From: Steroidobacter agaridevorans
Lineage (GTDB): Bacteria > Pseudomonadota > Gammaproteobacteria > Steroidobacterales > Steroidobacteraceae
NCBI RefSeq assembly: GCF_009932555.1
Contig: NZ_BLJO01000010.1
Coordinates: forward strand, 61,972-125,971
Reading direction: 5' to 3'
DNA: 64,000 bases
Shown in pieces: positions 10,635 through 19,763 of the stretch. The position numbers and the translations under genes are program-made. The notes under the pieces are model-generated. The model was not told where the DNA came from. It worked only from the letters and a program-made list of their open reading frames with translations, and searched no databases. The number at the start of each line of letters is the position of its first letter. The first letter of the stretch is position 1.

Positions 10635-11843
10635 TCAGGTATTGCGCTTCGGGCCGAAGTCCGGTTCCTCGGTTCGTTTCTTGTCGCCCTTCTTGTCAGG
10701 CTCCTTTTTGGCATCGGACTTCTTGTCTTTGCCGTTCTTCTGATCCTTGTCAGCCGCCGGCTCGCCGATATCTTTCAAGTTGTCGCGGACTGCGCGAACC
10801 GAGATGCTGCCTTCGAGCGAGCGCGCAAAGGCGCTGACGAAAGCGTTATGCAGTACGCTGACAATGGTTTCGAGAATGCTGGTCTTGGGATTCTCGATCG
10901 TTCCCGTGAACGGGATGCGTGCGGCGACCTGCTCCTTCTCATCGTTCTCCAGCACGTTGGCCGCAAAATCCACCAGGCCTTCCCAGATGCGCTTCAGCAC
11001 ATTCTCTTCCGGCTCCTCGCTGCTGTAGATGTTGACGTGCTCCAGGATCGGCTTGGCGTAGCCTTTGAATTTGCCGTCGGCCGCGGCGAGCTCCAGGTAC
11101 AGCTCGAAGTCGCCGGCCTCGGCATCGGCCTTGATGTACTGGCGCAGCCACGGATTCACTTGCGGCAGCTTCACGTTGCGCAACTGCAAGTTCACATCGA
11201 ACGTCGGCTTGGCCTCGAGCGGATCGACGCTGCCGCTGACCTTGACGGAACCGCCGTCGAGCACCTGAGCATCGGCGCGAAAGCCGGCGAATGTTTCCTT
11301 GCCGCTGTCGACGACGTTGGTGAGATTGGTGAGCTCGCCTTCCAGCCTGGTCGCTTTGATCGCGTCCCGGGTGCTGATGCCAGGCGCGGTGAAGGTCACC
11401 GTGCCGTTGTGAACGCGCACCGTGTTGAACTTGAACGGAAACAGCTGCTCGAACCGGTCTGCCCAGTTCACGCCTTTACCGGTCTGCGACTGCTGTTCGT
11501 TCTCGGCCTTCACGAAGTTCACGTTGGGATTGAAGAACTCGGCTTCGGACACCAGCGAGCCGTGCAACAGACTGCGCCATTCGACCGAGAAATCGATGCG
11601 ATCGCTGCTGAAGAACGGCACCGGCTGGCCCGAGCCGGTTTTCACGATCTGGATGTTGTCGATGCGGTAGGCGCCGCGGATCAGCGAGAGATCGACGTCG
11701 TCGATGTGGCCGTCATAGTCTTCGAGCGCCTGGAGCTGGTCGTTGACACGGTCGCGAATGAGGGTCGGCAGCGCTGCACGGATCGCCACAGCCAGGACGA
11801 CCACGATGACGACGGCAATCAGCCATTTCTCACGCCTTCTCAT
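10635..11843 (-). CDS. AsmA/DUF748-like membrane-anchored protein
   Basis: About 402 residues. An N-terminal MRRREKW is followed by one hydrophobic helix (IAVVIVVVLAVAIRAAL); the rest would lie in the periplasm. The body has the beta-rich, repeated pattern of DUF748/AsmA-like proteins (for example FNTVRVHNGTVTFTAPG and PTFDVNLQLRNVKLPQVNPWLRQY). These belong to the wider group of bridge-like lipid-transfer and envelope assembly proteins. The C-terminal 45 residues are a highly charged Lys/Asp/Glu tail. The ATG at 11843 has an AGGGG site, whereas upstream in-frame ATGs would prepend an uncharacteristic tail. The specific role is unknown. Confidence 0.65.
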   Translation of the reverse strand: MRRREKWLIAVVIVVVLAVAIRAALPTLIRDRVNDQLQALEDYDGHIDDVDLSLIRGAYRIDNIQIVKTGSGQPVPFFSSDRIDFSVEWRSLLHGSLVSEAEFFNPNVNFVKAENEQQSQTGKGVNWADRFEQLFPFKFNTVRVHNGTVTFTAPGISTRDAIKATRLEGELTNLTNVVDSGKETFAGFRADAQVLDGGSVKVSGSVDPLEAKPTFDVNLQLRNVKLPQVNPWLRQYIKADAEAGDFELYLELAAADGKFKGYAKPILEHVNIYSSEEPEENVLKRIWEGLVDFAANVLENDEKEQVAARIPFTGTIENPKTSILETIVSVLHNAFVSAFARSLEGSISVRAVRDNLKDIGEPAADKDQKNGKDKKSDAKKEPDKKGDKKRTEEPDFGPKRNT

Positions 11844-11944
11844 GCCCCTGCAACGCATGCGGCTGGAAAGTGGTTTCGCCGGCAGCAAGACTTTGCCGGG
11901 CATTTCCCGCAATATTGCGGTTTTATCCTGACGAGGTCCCTCGC

Positions 11945-12970
11945 ATGAACGCACGGCGTCTGGCAATTCTGACACTCGCCGCTCAGCTGGCCGTGGCGTT
12001 GGCCGGCTGCGGCAAACAGGACGGCTCGGCTCCGACCGGCCGCGACGCGCCGGTCATCCGCATCGACGGCTCGAGCACGGTGTTCCCGATCGCCGAAGCG
12101 GTCGCGGAGGAATTTCAGGTCGAGCAGCGGGGCGCGGTGCGCGCGACCGTCGGGCTGTCCGGCACGGGCGGCGGCTTCAAGAAACTGTGTCGCGGCGACA
12201 TCGATATCTCGAACGCGTCGCGCCCCATCCTCAAAGAGGAAATGGAGATGTGCCGCGCCGCCGGCATCAACTTCATCGAACTGCCCGTGGCGTTCGACGC
12301 CATCACGGTCGTGGTCAATCCCAAGAACGATTGGGTGAAGTCGCTCACCGTCGCCGACCTGAAGAAGATGTGGGAGCCGACCGCGCAAGGCCAGGTCACG
12401 CGTTGGAACCAGGTGCGTCCCGAGTGGCCCGATGCGCCGCTGATGCTGTTCGGCCCGGGCGCGGATTCGGGCACGTTCGATTACTTCACCGAGGCGGTGA
12501 CCGGCAAAGCAAAGTCCAGTCGAGGCGATTACACCGCGAGCGAAGACGACAACGTGCTGGTGCAAGGCGTGGAGAACAACAAGAACGCGCTTGGCTACTT
12601 CGGCTTCGCCTATTACATCGGCCACAAGGAACGGATGCGCGCCGTGCCCATCGAGAAGGACGATGGCACTCAGGTTCTGCCGAGCAATGCAGCCGTGATC
12701 GATGGCAGCTACCAGCCGCTATCGCGTCCGTTGTTCATTTATGTGAGCGACAAGTCGGCGCAGCGCCCCGAAGTGCGCAAGTTCATCGAGTACTACCTGA
12801 CCGAAGGGCCGGCGCTCGCGGCCGACGTGGGCTTCGTACCGCTGCCCGAAGAGGCCGCGAAGACGGCGCTTCAACATTTCAACGACAACCGCTTGGGCAC
12901 GGTGTTTGGCGGCGTACCCGAAGTGGGCGTCACCATCGAGGAATTGCTGAAGCGCGAGACGACGCAGTAA
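11945..12970 (+). CDS. PstS-like phosphate-binding lipoprotein (orphan)
   Basis: A 341-residue periplasmic binding protein. The N-terminus has a signal with lipobox VALAGC, then DGSSTVFPIAEAVAEEF and LSGTGGGFKKLCRGDIDISNASRP. This is the phosphate-contact pattern of PstS/SphX (Ser/Thr loop, then SGTGGG). FGPGADSGTFDYFTEAV later in the chain is the second anion-binding loop. No pstC, pstA, pstB or phoU lies nearby, so it either serves a transporter elsewhere or works in phosphate sensing or scavenging. The ATG at 11945 places the signal peptide correctly; an upstream in-frame extension to 11870 is unlikely. Confidence 0.82.
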   Translation: MNARRLAILTLAAQLAVALAGCGKQDGSAPTGRDAPVIRIDGSSTVFPIAEAVAEEFQVEQRGAVRATVGLSGTGGGFKKLCRGDIDISNASRPILKEEMEMCRAAGINFIELPVAFDAITVVVNPKNDWVKSLTVADLKKMWEPTAQGQVTRWNQVRPEWPDAPLMLFGPGADSGTFDYFTEAVTGKAKSSRGDYTASEDDNVLVQGVENNKNALGYFGFAYYIGHKERMRAVPIEKDDGTQVLPSNAAVIDGSYQPLSRPLFIYVSDKSAQRPEVRKFIEYYLTEGPALAADVGFVPLPEEAAKTALQHFNDNRLGTVFGGVPEVGVTIEELLKRETTQ

Positions 12971-13999
12971 TTATTTGCCTCCGCTGCCGGACGGCGCACT
13001 CGCCTGCAGCTTTCTCTTCTCGTCTTCACGCGCCCCGGCAAGGATGCCGGGCAGCGCGTAATTGCCTTCGTGGCACGCGTATTCGTAGATGGGCTCGTCG
13101 GTCGCGTAGAACGGATACTCGGCGGTCCACGGCTGTAAGAACGCGACCGGATCTTCCAGCGTCACGCGATAGTTGATCTTGTCCGGCCCGACGCGGGTGA
13201 AGCGCTCGGTGATCTTCATCTTCGGCGTCGAGCCACGGAACGATTCCCTATCGGTGAAGTTGGTGGTCTCGACCACCAGCGTGTCGCCTTCCCAGCGGCC
13301 GACGGAATCGCCCATCCATTTCTGCACGCCGCTCGGCTTGGCATTCAAACGGATGATGCGCGCGTCGTGGACCATCTCCACCAGGATCATGACCGTGTCC
13401 CGGCTCTGCACGATCTGATAATGATTGTTGTAGAGAACCGGCAGCATCGGCGGCCCCGAGCTCGAGCCGAACGCCAACAGGCAACGCTCCGCAAGCGGCC
13501 GCGCCTCGGGACCGTCGAAATTGGTCCGCATCGTCATGAAGCGCTCGCGCAGCATATTCTGCCGTTCCGGCGTGAGCGGAATGCGTCCGTCCTTGGGCGC
13601 GACGATCAGCGAGCTGCGCCGCTCGCCATTCACCTCGACCACGCTCTGGCCGCGATCAATCCAGAAATTGTTATAGCCGCAGTCGGCGCCGGTGAATCCG
13701 AGGCCGCAGCTGTTCGGTAAGTCCTGGGTGCGGGTCTTGGGATCGGTGGGCGCATCCGCCTCGTCGTTGAATTGCTGGTTCTGGGACTCGATGGTCCGGG
13801 CCTCCTCGGCGCTGATGACCAGCCGCTCGCCGAATTCCTTGGGCCGTTCCAGCGGCGTGATGGTCGCGTTGGTCCAGATCCCTTGCAGGTCCGGCTGCCC
13901 GTCGGCGGTGCGAGGCGGCTTCCATGCGTCGGCGGCGTCGGCCGAGGCTGTCAGCAACAGGGCGCACATCGCAACCGTGATCGCACCGCGTCCGCTCAT
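12971..13999 (-). CDS. Secreted protein of unknown function
   Basis: A 342-residue protein with a cleavable signal peptide (MSGRGAITVAMCALLLTASADAADA). The mature part opens with WKPPRTADGQPDLQGIWTN. I recognise this opening from large paralogous families in Acidobacteria and in polymer-degrading gammaproteobacteria, none of which has a firm function known to me. It contains conserved-looking stretches NSCGLGFTGADCGYNNFW and ERCLLAFGSSSGPP with paired cysteines, and a beta-rich C-terminal half. The stop abuts the stop of the PstS-like gene with no spacer, so the genes are convergent. It diverges from the patatin gene. Confidence 0.7.
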   Translation of the reverse strand: MSGRGAITVAMCALLLTASADAADAWKPPRTADGQPDLQGIWTNATITPLERPKEFGERLVISAEEARTIESQNQQFNDEADAPTDPKTRTQDLPNSCGLGFTGADCGYNNFWIDRGQSVVEVNGERRSSLIVAPKDGRIPLTPERQNMLRERFMTMRTNFDGPEARPLAERCLLAFGSSSGPPMLPVLYNNHYQIVQSRDTVMILVEMVHDARIIRLNAKPSGVQKWMGDSVGRWEGDTLVVETTNFTDRESFRGSTPKMKITERFTRVGPDKINYRVTLEDPVAFLQPWTAEYPFYATDEPIYEYACHEGNYALPGILAGAREDEKRKLQASAPSGSGGK

Positions 14000-14160
14000 G
14001 ACTGTTTCCCCTTCTCGTTTCCATCAGGGCCGTCGTCCATCGCGCTCGAATAAAATAGATCCGTGGCGCGCATCGATGCAAATGCGGAACGCAAAGAATA
14101 ATGTGCATGCTACAGTCTGCAGAGCAGATCAGAACAAACATTCAAGCGAAGGAATCCGCT

Positions 14161-17070
14161 ATGACCGAGCCCGCCCAGAATGGCGACCGCGCTACCTTCA
14201 ACGAAGTCTTGTGGCGCGAGCTGCAAGCGTTGCGGCCGGAGTACTGCGCGTCGAAATCGTTCGAACCGGCAAAATTCAGCGCGGAGCGGCCGGACGACGC
14301 CGGCACCGATGCTCAGTATCAGGACAACCTGCGCGAGTTGTTTCAGATGATCGGCACGCTCGACGCCGATACCGACAGCAGCAAAACGCAACCGCCGCTG
14401 TCCGCGCTGTGCCTGTCGGGCGGCGGCATTCGCAGCGCCACGTTCAACCTCGGCGTCTTGCAGGCCCTGGCCAAGAACAAGCTGCTGCCGGAGTTCGACT
14501 ATCTCTCCAGCGTCTCCGGCGGCGGTTATATCGCCAGCTGGCTGCAGGCCTGGATTCACCGACAACAGCAGCAAGCAGATACGGCCGAGGAAGTGTTTCA
14601 GGAGCTCGGCGGCCGCCCCAAGCAGCCGGTCAAACCGCTCGCGCCCGAGCCCAAGCCGGTCGATCACTTGCGCCAGTTCAGCAACTACTTGACGCCGCGC
14701 CTCGGTCTTTTCTCGGCCGACACATGGACCGCCGCGGCCATCTTCGTGCGCAATCTGCTGCTGAACTGGCTGATCATTCTGCCGCTGCTGGCCGCGCTCG
14801 TCGTGATCCCTCAAGGCGTGTACCTGCTCGTGCAGAGCACGGTCAGCCCGGGCTTGGGAAGGAATCTGATGTACGCCTCGGTGATCGTGGAGCTGCTGGC
14901 GAGCTTTTCTGTTTATTACCACCGGCGCTTCGTGCGAGACCCCGATACGCCATCGCAGCGCTATTCGTTGCTCTGCGTGTTTCCGATCGTCGCCGCGGCG
15001 TCGCTGCTGTCGTTCACCGGACTGGGCTATGCAAGGGACCCCGACATCGTGCTCGACGCACCGTTCTGGTCGGCGGACAACGCTCCCCTTCTGATGTTCT
15101 CGGTGCTCTGGTGCACGGCGATCCCGTTGGTCGGCTGGCTGGTCGTCGAGCTGCTATATCGGCTGCGCCATAAGATTCCGTCCGAGTGCGTGCACACCGG
15201 CAAGTTCGAGTCCGGCGCGCTGCTGATTTCCGGGCTGGCGGTTTCATTGTTGTTGACGTGGGCCGTGCGTGCCCTGCTGCTGCCGTTCTACAACCACCCC
15301 GGCTTGTATGTGATGCTGACGTTGCCGGTGCTGCTCGGTTTGTATCTATTGGCGCGGACCCTGTTCGTGGGCCTGGCGAGCATGAGCGAAACATTCGTCA
15401 CCGGCGCCAGGGCCGCGCTGGTCAACGATGGGGATCGCGAATGGTGGGCCAGGCTGTCGGGCTGGATCCTGGCGATCGCGCTGGGCTGGATCGTCGTCAC
15501 CGCGCTGTGTGTGTTCGGCCAGTATCTGCTCGACAAGATCGTCTTCTCGGGCATATTCGACACGGAAGGTGGCCCCTTGAAGCTGCTGATTGCCGCGGCA
15601 GGCGGTATTTCCGGTATCGCCGCGGCCTTGCTTGGGAGCCGAAGCAACACTACGACCACAACGACGGACAAACCCTCGACCATGCAGCGAGTTGGGCTGG
15701 CGCTGGCGGCACCGATCTTCATAGTCTGCGTTGTGGTGGTGATGTCGTGGACAACCGCGGCGCTCGGCGGCTGGGTCATCGACAACCCACACGTCGCCGA
15801 CGAGCACCTCTTTACCAATCCGATGCAGCGTCACTCGGGATTGCAGCACACCGACATCGACTTGTTCTGGACGCTGCCTGGCGTGCTATTGGGTGCGGCG
15901 CTGATCATGGGCCTGATCGTCAACGTGAATCGCTTCTCGTTGCACGGCTTCTATCGCAATCGACTGGTGCGCGCATACATGGGCGCGTCTCACACGAATC
16001 GTGAACCCGATCCGTTCACCGGCTTCGACGCATCGGACAACCTGCGCATGCACAAGCTGCGGCCGACTCAAGGCGCGCAGCGCCTGTTGCCTTTGATCAA
16101 TGTCACATTGAACGTGCTTCGCGACGGCAATCTTGCATGGCAGGAGCGCAAGGCCGAGTCGTTCTCGATCACACCTTACTTCTGCGGCAACTTTCACGAA
16201 GGTTACCGCGCGTCTGAAATGTACGGCGGGCAAGGCGGCATCTCGTTGGGCACGGCGGTGACGATCTCGGGCGCCGCCGCCAATCCGCACATGGGTTATT
16301 GCTCGTCGCCGGCGCTGGCGTTTGTGATGTCGTTGTTCAACGTCCGGCTGGGCGCCTGGCTCGGCAACACCAATGCGCAAGGCGAAAAGGCGTATCACTT
16401 GCCTGGCCCGCGCCAGGCGTTGTCGCCGATGCTCGGCGAGTTGTTCGGCTACACCACGCCGGACTTCAAGTACGTGAACCTGTCCGATGGCGGCCACTTC
16501 GACAATCTCGGCCTGTATGAAGTGGTGCTGCGTCGCTGCCGGTACATCATGGTCTGCGACGCCGGCTGCGACCCGGACGCCAAGCTCGGCGACCTGGGCA
16601 ACGCGATCCGCAAGATCCGCATCGACTTCGGCATTCCCATCAAGTTCGAGAAAGAGATCGAGATCTATCCCAACAGCGCCGCCAGGCAGGGCCTGTACTG
16701 CGCGACCGCTCGTATCGATTACGATGCCGTCGACAAGGGCACGCCGCCCGGCCGGTTGCTGTACATCAAGCCCACCTTGCGCGGACGGGGCGAGCACCCG
16801 GTGCCCTATGACGTGTACAGTTATAGCCGGACGGTCGACTCGTTCCCGCATGAGCCCACCAGCGATCAGTGGTTCAGCGAGTCGCAGTTCGAGAGCTATC
16901 GGGCGCTGGGCTTCCATTCGCTGGAGCAGATCCTGCGCGGCATGCCGCCGCAGGACTTCGGCGACTTCTTCGCGCGTGTCGCGAACTACATGAGCCCGAA
17001 CCGGAAGCGCCGGGCCTTCAAGGAACGCGAGGCACCGCCCCTGTCTCGCACGTTACTGGACGACGAGTGA
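14161..17070 (+). CDS. Membrane-embedded patatin-like phospholipase
   Basis: A 969-residue protein. Near the N-terminus it has the patatin oxyanion loop CLSGGGIRSATFN (SGGG at residues 86-89) and the nucleophile turn SVSGGGY with Ser119. The catalytic Asp motif DGG (Asp776 in LSDGGHFDNLG) is far downstream. Between them lie several strongly hydrophobic segments (about residues 190-610), so the catalytic dyad is split by a multi-helix membrane insert. It is probably a lipid acyl hydrolase acting on inner-membrane lipids. The ATG at 14161 follows GAAGGA; an earlier in-frame ATG at 14101 gives a poor N-terminus. A DUF711 gene starts 1 bp after the stop. Confidence 0.82.
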   Translation: MTEPAQNGDRATFNEVLWRELQALRPEYCASKSFEPAKFSAERPDDAGTDAQYQDNLRELFQMIGTLDADTDSSKTQPPLSALCLSGGGIRSATFNLGVLQALAKNKLLPEFDYLSSVSGGGYIASWLQAWIHRQQQQADTAEEVFQELGGRPKQPVKPLAPEPKPVDHLRQFSNYLTPRLGLFSADTWTAAAIFVRNLLLNWLIILPLLAALVVIPQGVYLLVQSTVSPGLGRNLMYASVIVELLASFSVYYHRRFVRDPDTPSQRYSLLCVFPIVAAASLLSFTGLGYARDPDIVLDAPFWSADNAPLLMFSVLWCTAIPLVGWLVVELLYRLRHKIPSECVHTGKFESGALLISGLAVSLLLTWAVRALLLPFYNHPGLYVMLTLPVLLGLYLLARTLFVGLASMSETFVTGARAALVNDGDREWWARLSGWILAIALGWIVVTALCVFGQYLLDKIVFSGIFDTEGGPLKLLIAAAGGISGIAAALLGSRSNTTTTTTDKPSTMQRVGLALAAPIFIVCVVVVMSWTTAALGGWVIDNPHVADEHLFTNPMQRHSGLQHTDIDLFWTLPGVLLGAALIMGLIVNVNRFSLHGFYRNRLVRAYMGASHTNREPDPFTGFDASDNLRMHKLRPTQGAQRLLPLINVTLNVLRDGNLAWQERKAESFSITPYFCGNFHEGYRASEMYGGQGGISLGTAVTISGAAANPHMGYCSSPALAFVMSLFNVRLGAWLGNTNAQGEKAYHLPGPRQALSPMLGELFGYTTPDFKYVNLSDGGHFDNLGLYEVVLRRCRYIMVCDAGCDPDAKLGDLGNAIRKIRIDFGIPIKFEKEIEIYPNSAARQGLYCATARIDYDAVDKGTPPGRLLYIKPTLRGRGEHPVPYDVYSYSRTVDSFPHEPTSDQWFSESQFESYRALGFHSLEQILRGMPPQDFGDFFARVANYMSPNRKRRAFKEREAPPLSRTLLDDE

Positions 17071-17071
17071 G

Positions 17072-18322
17072 ATGCCATCACGGCGCGACATCCTTTGGAT
17101 GTTGGGCGCAACAGGTTTGTCTTTGTCGAAGGTGAGTGATTCTGTGGCAGCGTCAACGTTGAATCCGGTGCGAGTACGAACCATCACTGCAGGCGTGGAG
17201 CTGAGCCCGGCCCTCGAGCTCGATCGCGTCGAAGCGGGCGTCGCCTTTCTCACGCGCGCCAGGCGAGCTTTCGAAAGTGCGGGCTATGAAGTTCAAACCG
17301 TTCGCGTGGCGGTGAACCCAGTCATTGCATCGCTCACGCCGGCTGCGCGGGACCAGGCGCTGGATCAGTTGCGTCGGATCGATGAGCTGGTCGCGTCACA
17401 AGGGGCGATCTTCAACATCGGCCCCATCCTCACCGAGGATCGATCGGACGACAGCCTGGTGGAATGGTCGCAAGCGCTAGTGAAGGGCACTCAGTCCATC
17501 AGCTTCTCGACCGCGATCGCCACGCCGAATGGCGGTGTGTTGCCAAAGGTCGCCGCGACCACGGCGAAGATCATGATCGCTCTGGCGAACGCACTTGCCG
17601 ACGGCATGGCGAACTTCCGGTTCGCCGCCGCTGCGAACATTCCTCCCGGCACACCGTTCTTCCCCGTCGCCTGGCATCAAGGTCCGGCGTCGTTTGCGCT
17701 TGGCTTGGAAGGGGCGTCGGTCGTCGAATGGGCGTTCGCTTCGATGCGCACCGGCGATGATCCAATCGAGAAATTGAGAAGTGCGCTGAACGAAGTGCTC
17801 ACGCCGGTTGAAAGACTCGCGAATGAGCTCGCCCAGCGTGAACGCCGTCAGTATCTCGGCATCGACACATCACCCGCGCCGGCGAAAGATCGCAGTATCG
17901 CCGCCGCTATCGAAGCGCTCACTCGCACGCCGTTCGGCAGCGCCGGCACGCTCGAAGCTTGCTCCATCGTCACTGCGGCGCTGAAGTCGGTGTCCGTTCG
18001 CACCTGCGGCTATTCCGGGCTCATGCTGCCCGTCCTCGAAGACCCCCTGCTCGCTCAGCGCGCCGGTGAGAATCGCTACAGTATTCGCGATGTGCTGCTG
18101 TACTCGAGCGTGTGCGGCACCGGCCTGGACGTCGTGCCGATCCCCGGCAACACCTCGCCCGATAGCATCGACGGCCTGCTTCGAGACGTCGCGTCGCTCG
18201 CAACGCGTCTTCGCAAACCTCTCTCCGCTCGCCTGTTCCTCGTCCCCGGCAAGAAAGCCGGCGACCTGGCTCGCTTCGACGATCCGGTGCTCACCGATTC
18301 GGTCGTAATGAAGCTGGACTGA
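17072..18322 (+). CDS. DUF711 family protein with Tat-like leader
   Basis: A 416-residue protein starting MPSRRDILWMLGATGLSLS, a twin-arginine-type leader, followed by a DUF711 (UPF0210) body: VRTITAGVELSPA, FNIGPIL, SFSTAIATPNGGVLPK and later LPVLEDPLLAQR. DUF711 proteins have a pyruvate-formate-lyase-like barrel and no established reaction that I know of. The usual family member is cytoplasmic, so an exported version is unusual. The start lies 1 bp after the patatin stop, so the two are very probably cotranscribed. Its 3' end overlaps the convergent membrane-protein gene by 32 bp. Confidence 0.72.
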   Translation: MPSRRDILWMLGATGLSLSKVSDSVAASTLNPVRVRTITAGVELSPALELDRVEAGVAFLTRARRAFESAGYEVQTVRVAVNPVIASLTPAARDQALDQLRRIDELVASQGAIFNIGPILTEDRSDDSLVEWSQALVKGTQSISFSTAIATPNGGVLPKVAATTAKIMIALANALADGMANFRFAAAANIPPGTPFFPVAWHQGPASFALGLEGASVVEWAFASMRTGDDPIEKLRSALNEVLTPVERLANELAQRERRQYLGIDTSPAPAKDRSIAAAIEALTRTPFGSAGTLEACSIVTAALKSVSVRTCGYSGLMLPVLEDPLLAQRAGENRYSIRDVLLYSSVCGTGLDVVPIPGNTSPDSIDGLLRDVASLATRLRKPLSARLFLVPGKKAGDLARFDDPVLTDSVVMKLD

Positions 18323-18929
18323 GCCTGGCTCGCGACCGTGACACGCGAGCGGCGATGCGCAGGCCGAGTGTGAATATCACGAGCGCTCCGGCTGGAATGT
18401 AGGCCGGACTAGAAACTGCGCGAGCCAGGTAACTGTTCGCGAAGATCAGCCAGATGTAGTACGAGCCCACGGTGTGAAGCAGCGACCACGCGCGCGGGCT
18501 GATGAGTCGAGCGGTGCTGTCGAACGAGGTCGCGGTCATCAGCCCGATGAACACATAGGCCAGCCCGCCAAAGATCCACGTGATCGCATTTGTTCCTGCC
18601 GCCAGCTCCGCCGGCGCGATCCGACCGAGCGCGAACAGGGCGAGCAGGTGAACGAAATGCGAGAGCGCGAACGAGACGCCGAGGTAGCGGCGATTGCGCA
18701 GCTGCCAGCGGGTCCAGGTGTTCGGCCAGAAGTAACAAGCCGCCGACGCGGTAAACGCCAGCGAGAACAAAGTAAACGAGCTGCGGGCCGTTGCCCGAAT
18801 GATGCCGCGAACGCCCTCGACAGGCCCGCCCGCCATCATTGCTTCCATGGTCACGACCAAAGTCAGCGCGATTGCCACAGCGCCGACGATGGACCAGCCT
18901 TCCCAGGCATCCTTGGACCTTTTGTCCAT
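18291..18929 (-). CDS. Ferric-reductase-like transmembrane (haem b) protein
   Basis: A 212-residue polytopic protein with about six hydrophobic segments. Histidines sit in paired helix positions, ALSHFVHLLALFAL in the middle and SLLHTVGSYYIWLIF later. This matches the ferric reductase-like transmembrane fold (PF01794, as in MsrQ) where such His pairs bind haem b. No flavin or NAD domain is present, so an electron partner would be separate. The gene overlaps the 3' end of the DUF711 gene by 32 bp. Confidence 0.6.
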   Translation of the reverse strand: MDKRSKDAWEGWSIVGAVAIALTLVVTMEAMMAGGPVEGVRGIIRATARSSFTLFSLAFTASAACYFWPNTWTRWQLRNRRYLGVSFALSHFVHLLALFALGRIAPAELAAGTNAITWIFGGLAYVFIGLMTATSFDSTARLISPRAWSLLHTVGSYYIWLIFANSYLARAVSSPAYIPAGALVIFTLGLRIAARVSRSRARLSPASLRPNR

Positions 18930-19115
18930 ATCCCGCTCCCCTTATCTCGGGCTCAGGCCCGATTGTGCTGCGGTGAGCCATCATACTCGTTTCACCGGCA
19001 AGTGCGCGCTGTTGGCCGACAGGCCATGGCGCGTAGCAACTGCCCGCCCTACAGTTATCCCCCTGAAATGCAGCTGAACTAACATTCGCAGTCGCGATGT
19101 GACGTTGGAGGAACG

Positions 19116-19763
19116 ATGCGGACCTTTTTTGTCAGACATGGGTCCCTGGTGAGGCGCTGGAGCTACATGCTCGCGGCGTTGCTCGCTATTGTTCCGGCCG
19201 TCGTCATGGCCGACTCGACCGAAGAAGAAGTCACGGCCGTATGGAAGGCCCAGCAGGTGGCTTTTGAGTATCGCGGCTACAGCACGATGTACTCGTGCCG
19301 GAGCCTCGAAGACAAATTGGAAATCATCCTGCGCACGGTCGGCGCTCGCGAGAACGTGCGATTGGAAAGTTACGTTTGCGACGAACAGCTGGGCATCGCC
19401 CGCTTTCAGATATCGATGCAATCGCCGGTGATCGCGTCCGAAGAGAACATCCGCGAGCTCACCACCCATGACTCGAAGGACGAGCTGGTTGCGCGTGTGA
19501 ATGGCGCTCAACTCCCCAGCGCCGTGGATCTGGAACGCTTTCCCGCCGTGTGGAAGAAGGTGTCGTTCGCTCGCGATCGCTACATGCGCCTGGAGCGAGG
19601 CGACTGCGAGCTCGTCGAGCAACTGCGCCGGCAGATCCTGCCGCGCATGTCCGTGCAAGTCGTGAAGGACAACATCCGCTGCTCGTCGGTCTTTGGAAAC
19701 ATCGGCTCGCCGCGCTTGATTGTTTCAGCGTTGGTGCCGGCCAAGGACCCGCTGAAGCGCTAG
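19116..19763 (+). CDS. Secreted protein of unknown function
   Basis: A 215-residue protein not recognised. A long n-region and hydrophobic stretch (SYMLAALLAIVPAVVMADS) suggest a signal peptide. The mature part has four cysteines (SCRSLEDK, YVCDEQ, GDCELVEQL, NIRCSSV), which could form two disulfides. The start is well supported by GGAGG 5 nt upstream. It overlaps the hybrid kinase gene tail to tail by 4 bp. Confidence 0.65.
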   Translation: MRTFFVRHGSLVRRWSYMLAALLAIVPAVVMADSTEEEVTAVWKAQQVAFEYRGYSTMYSCRSLEDKLEIILRTVGARENVRLESYVCDEQLGIARFQISMQSPVIASEENIRELTTHDSKDELVARVNGAQLPSAVDLERFPAVWKKVSFARDRYMRLERGDCELVEQLRRQILPRMSVQVVKDNIRCSSVFGNIGSPRLIVSALVPAKDPLKR

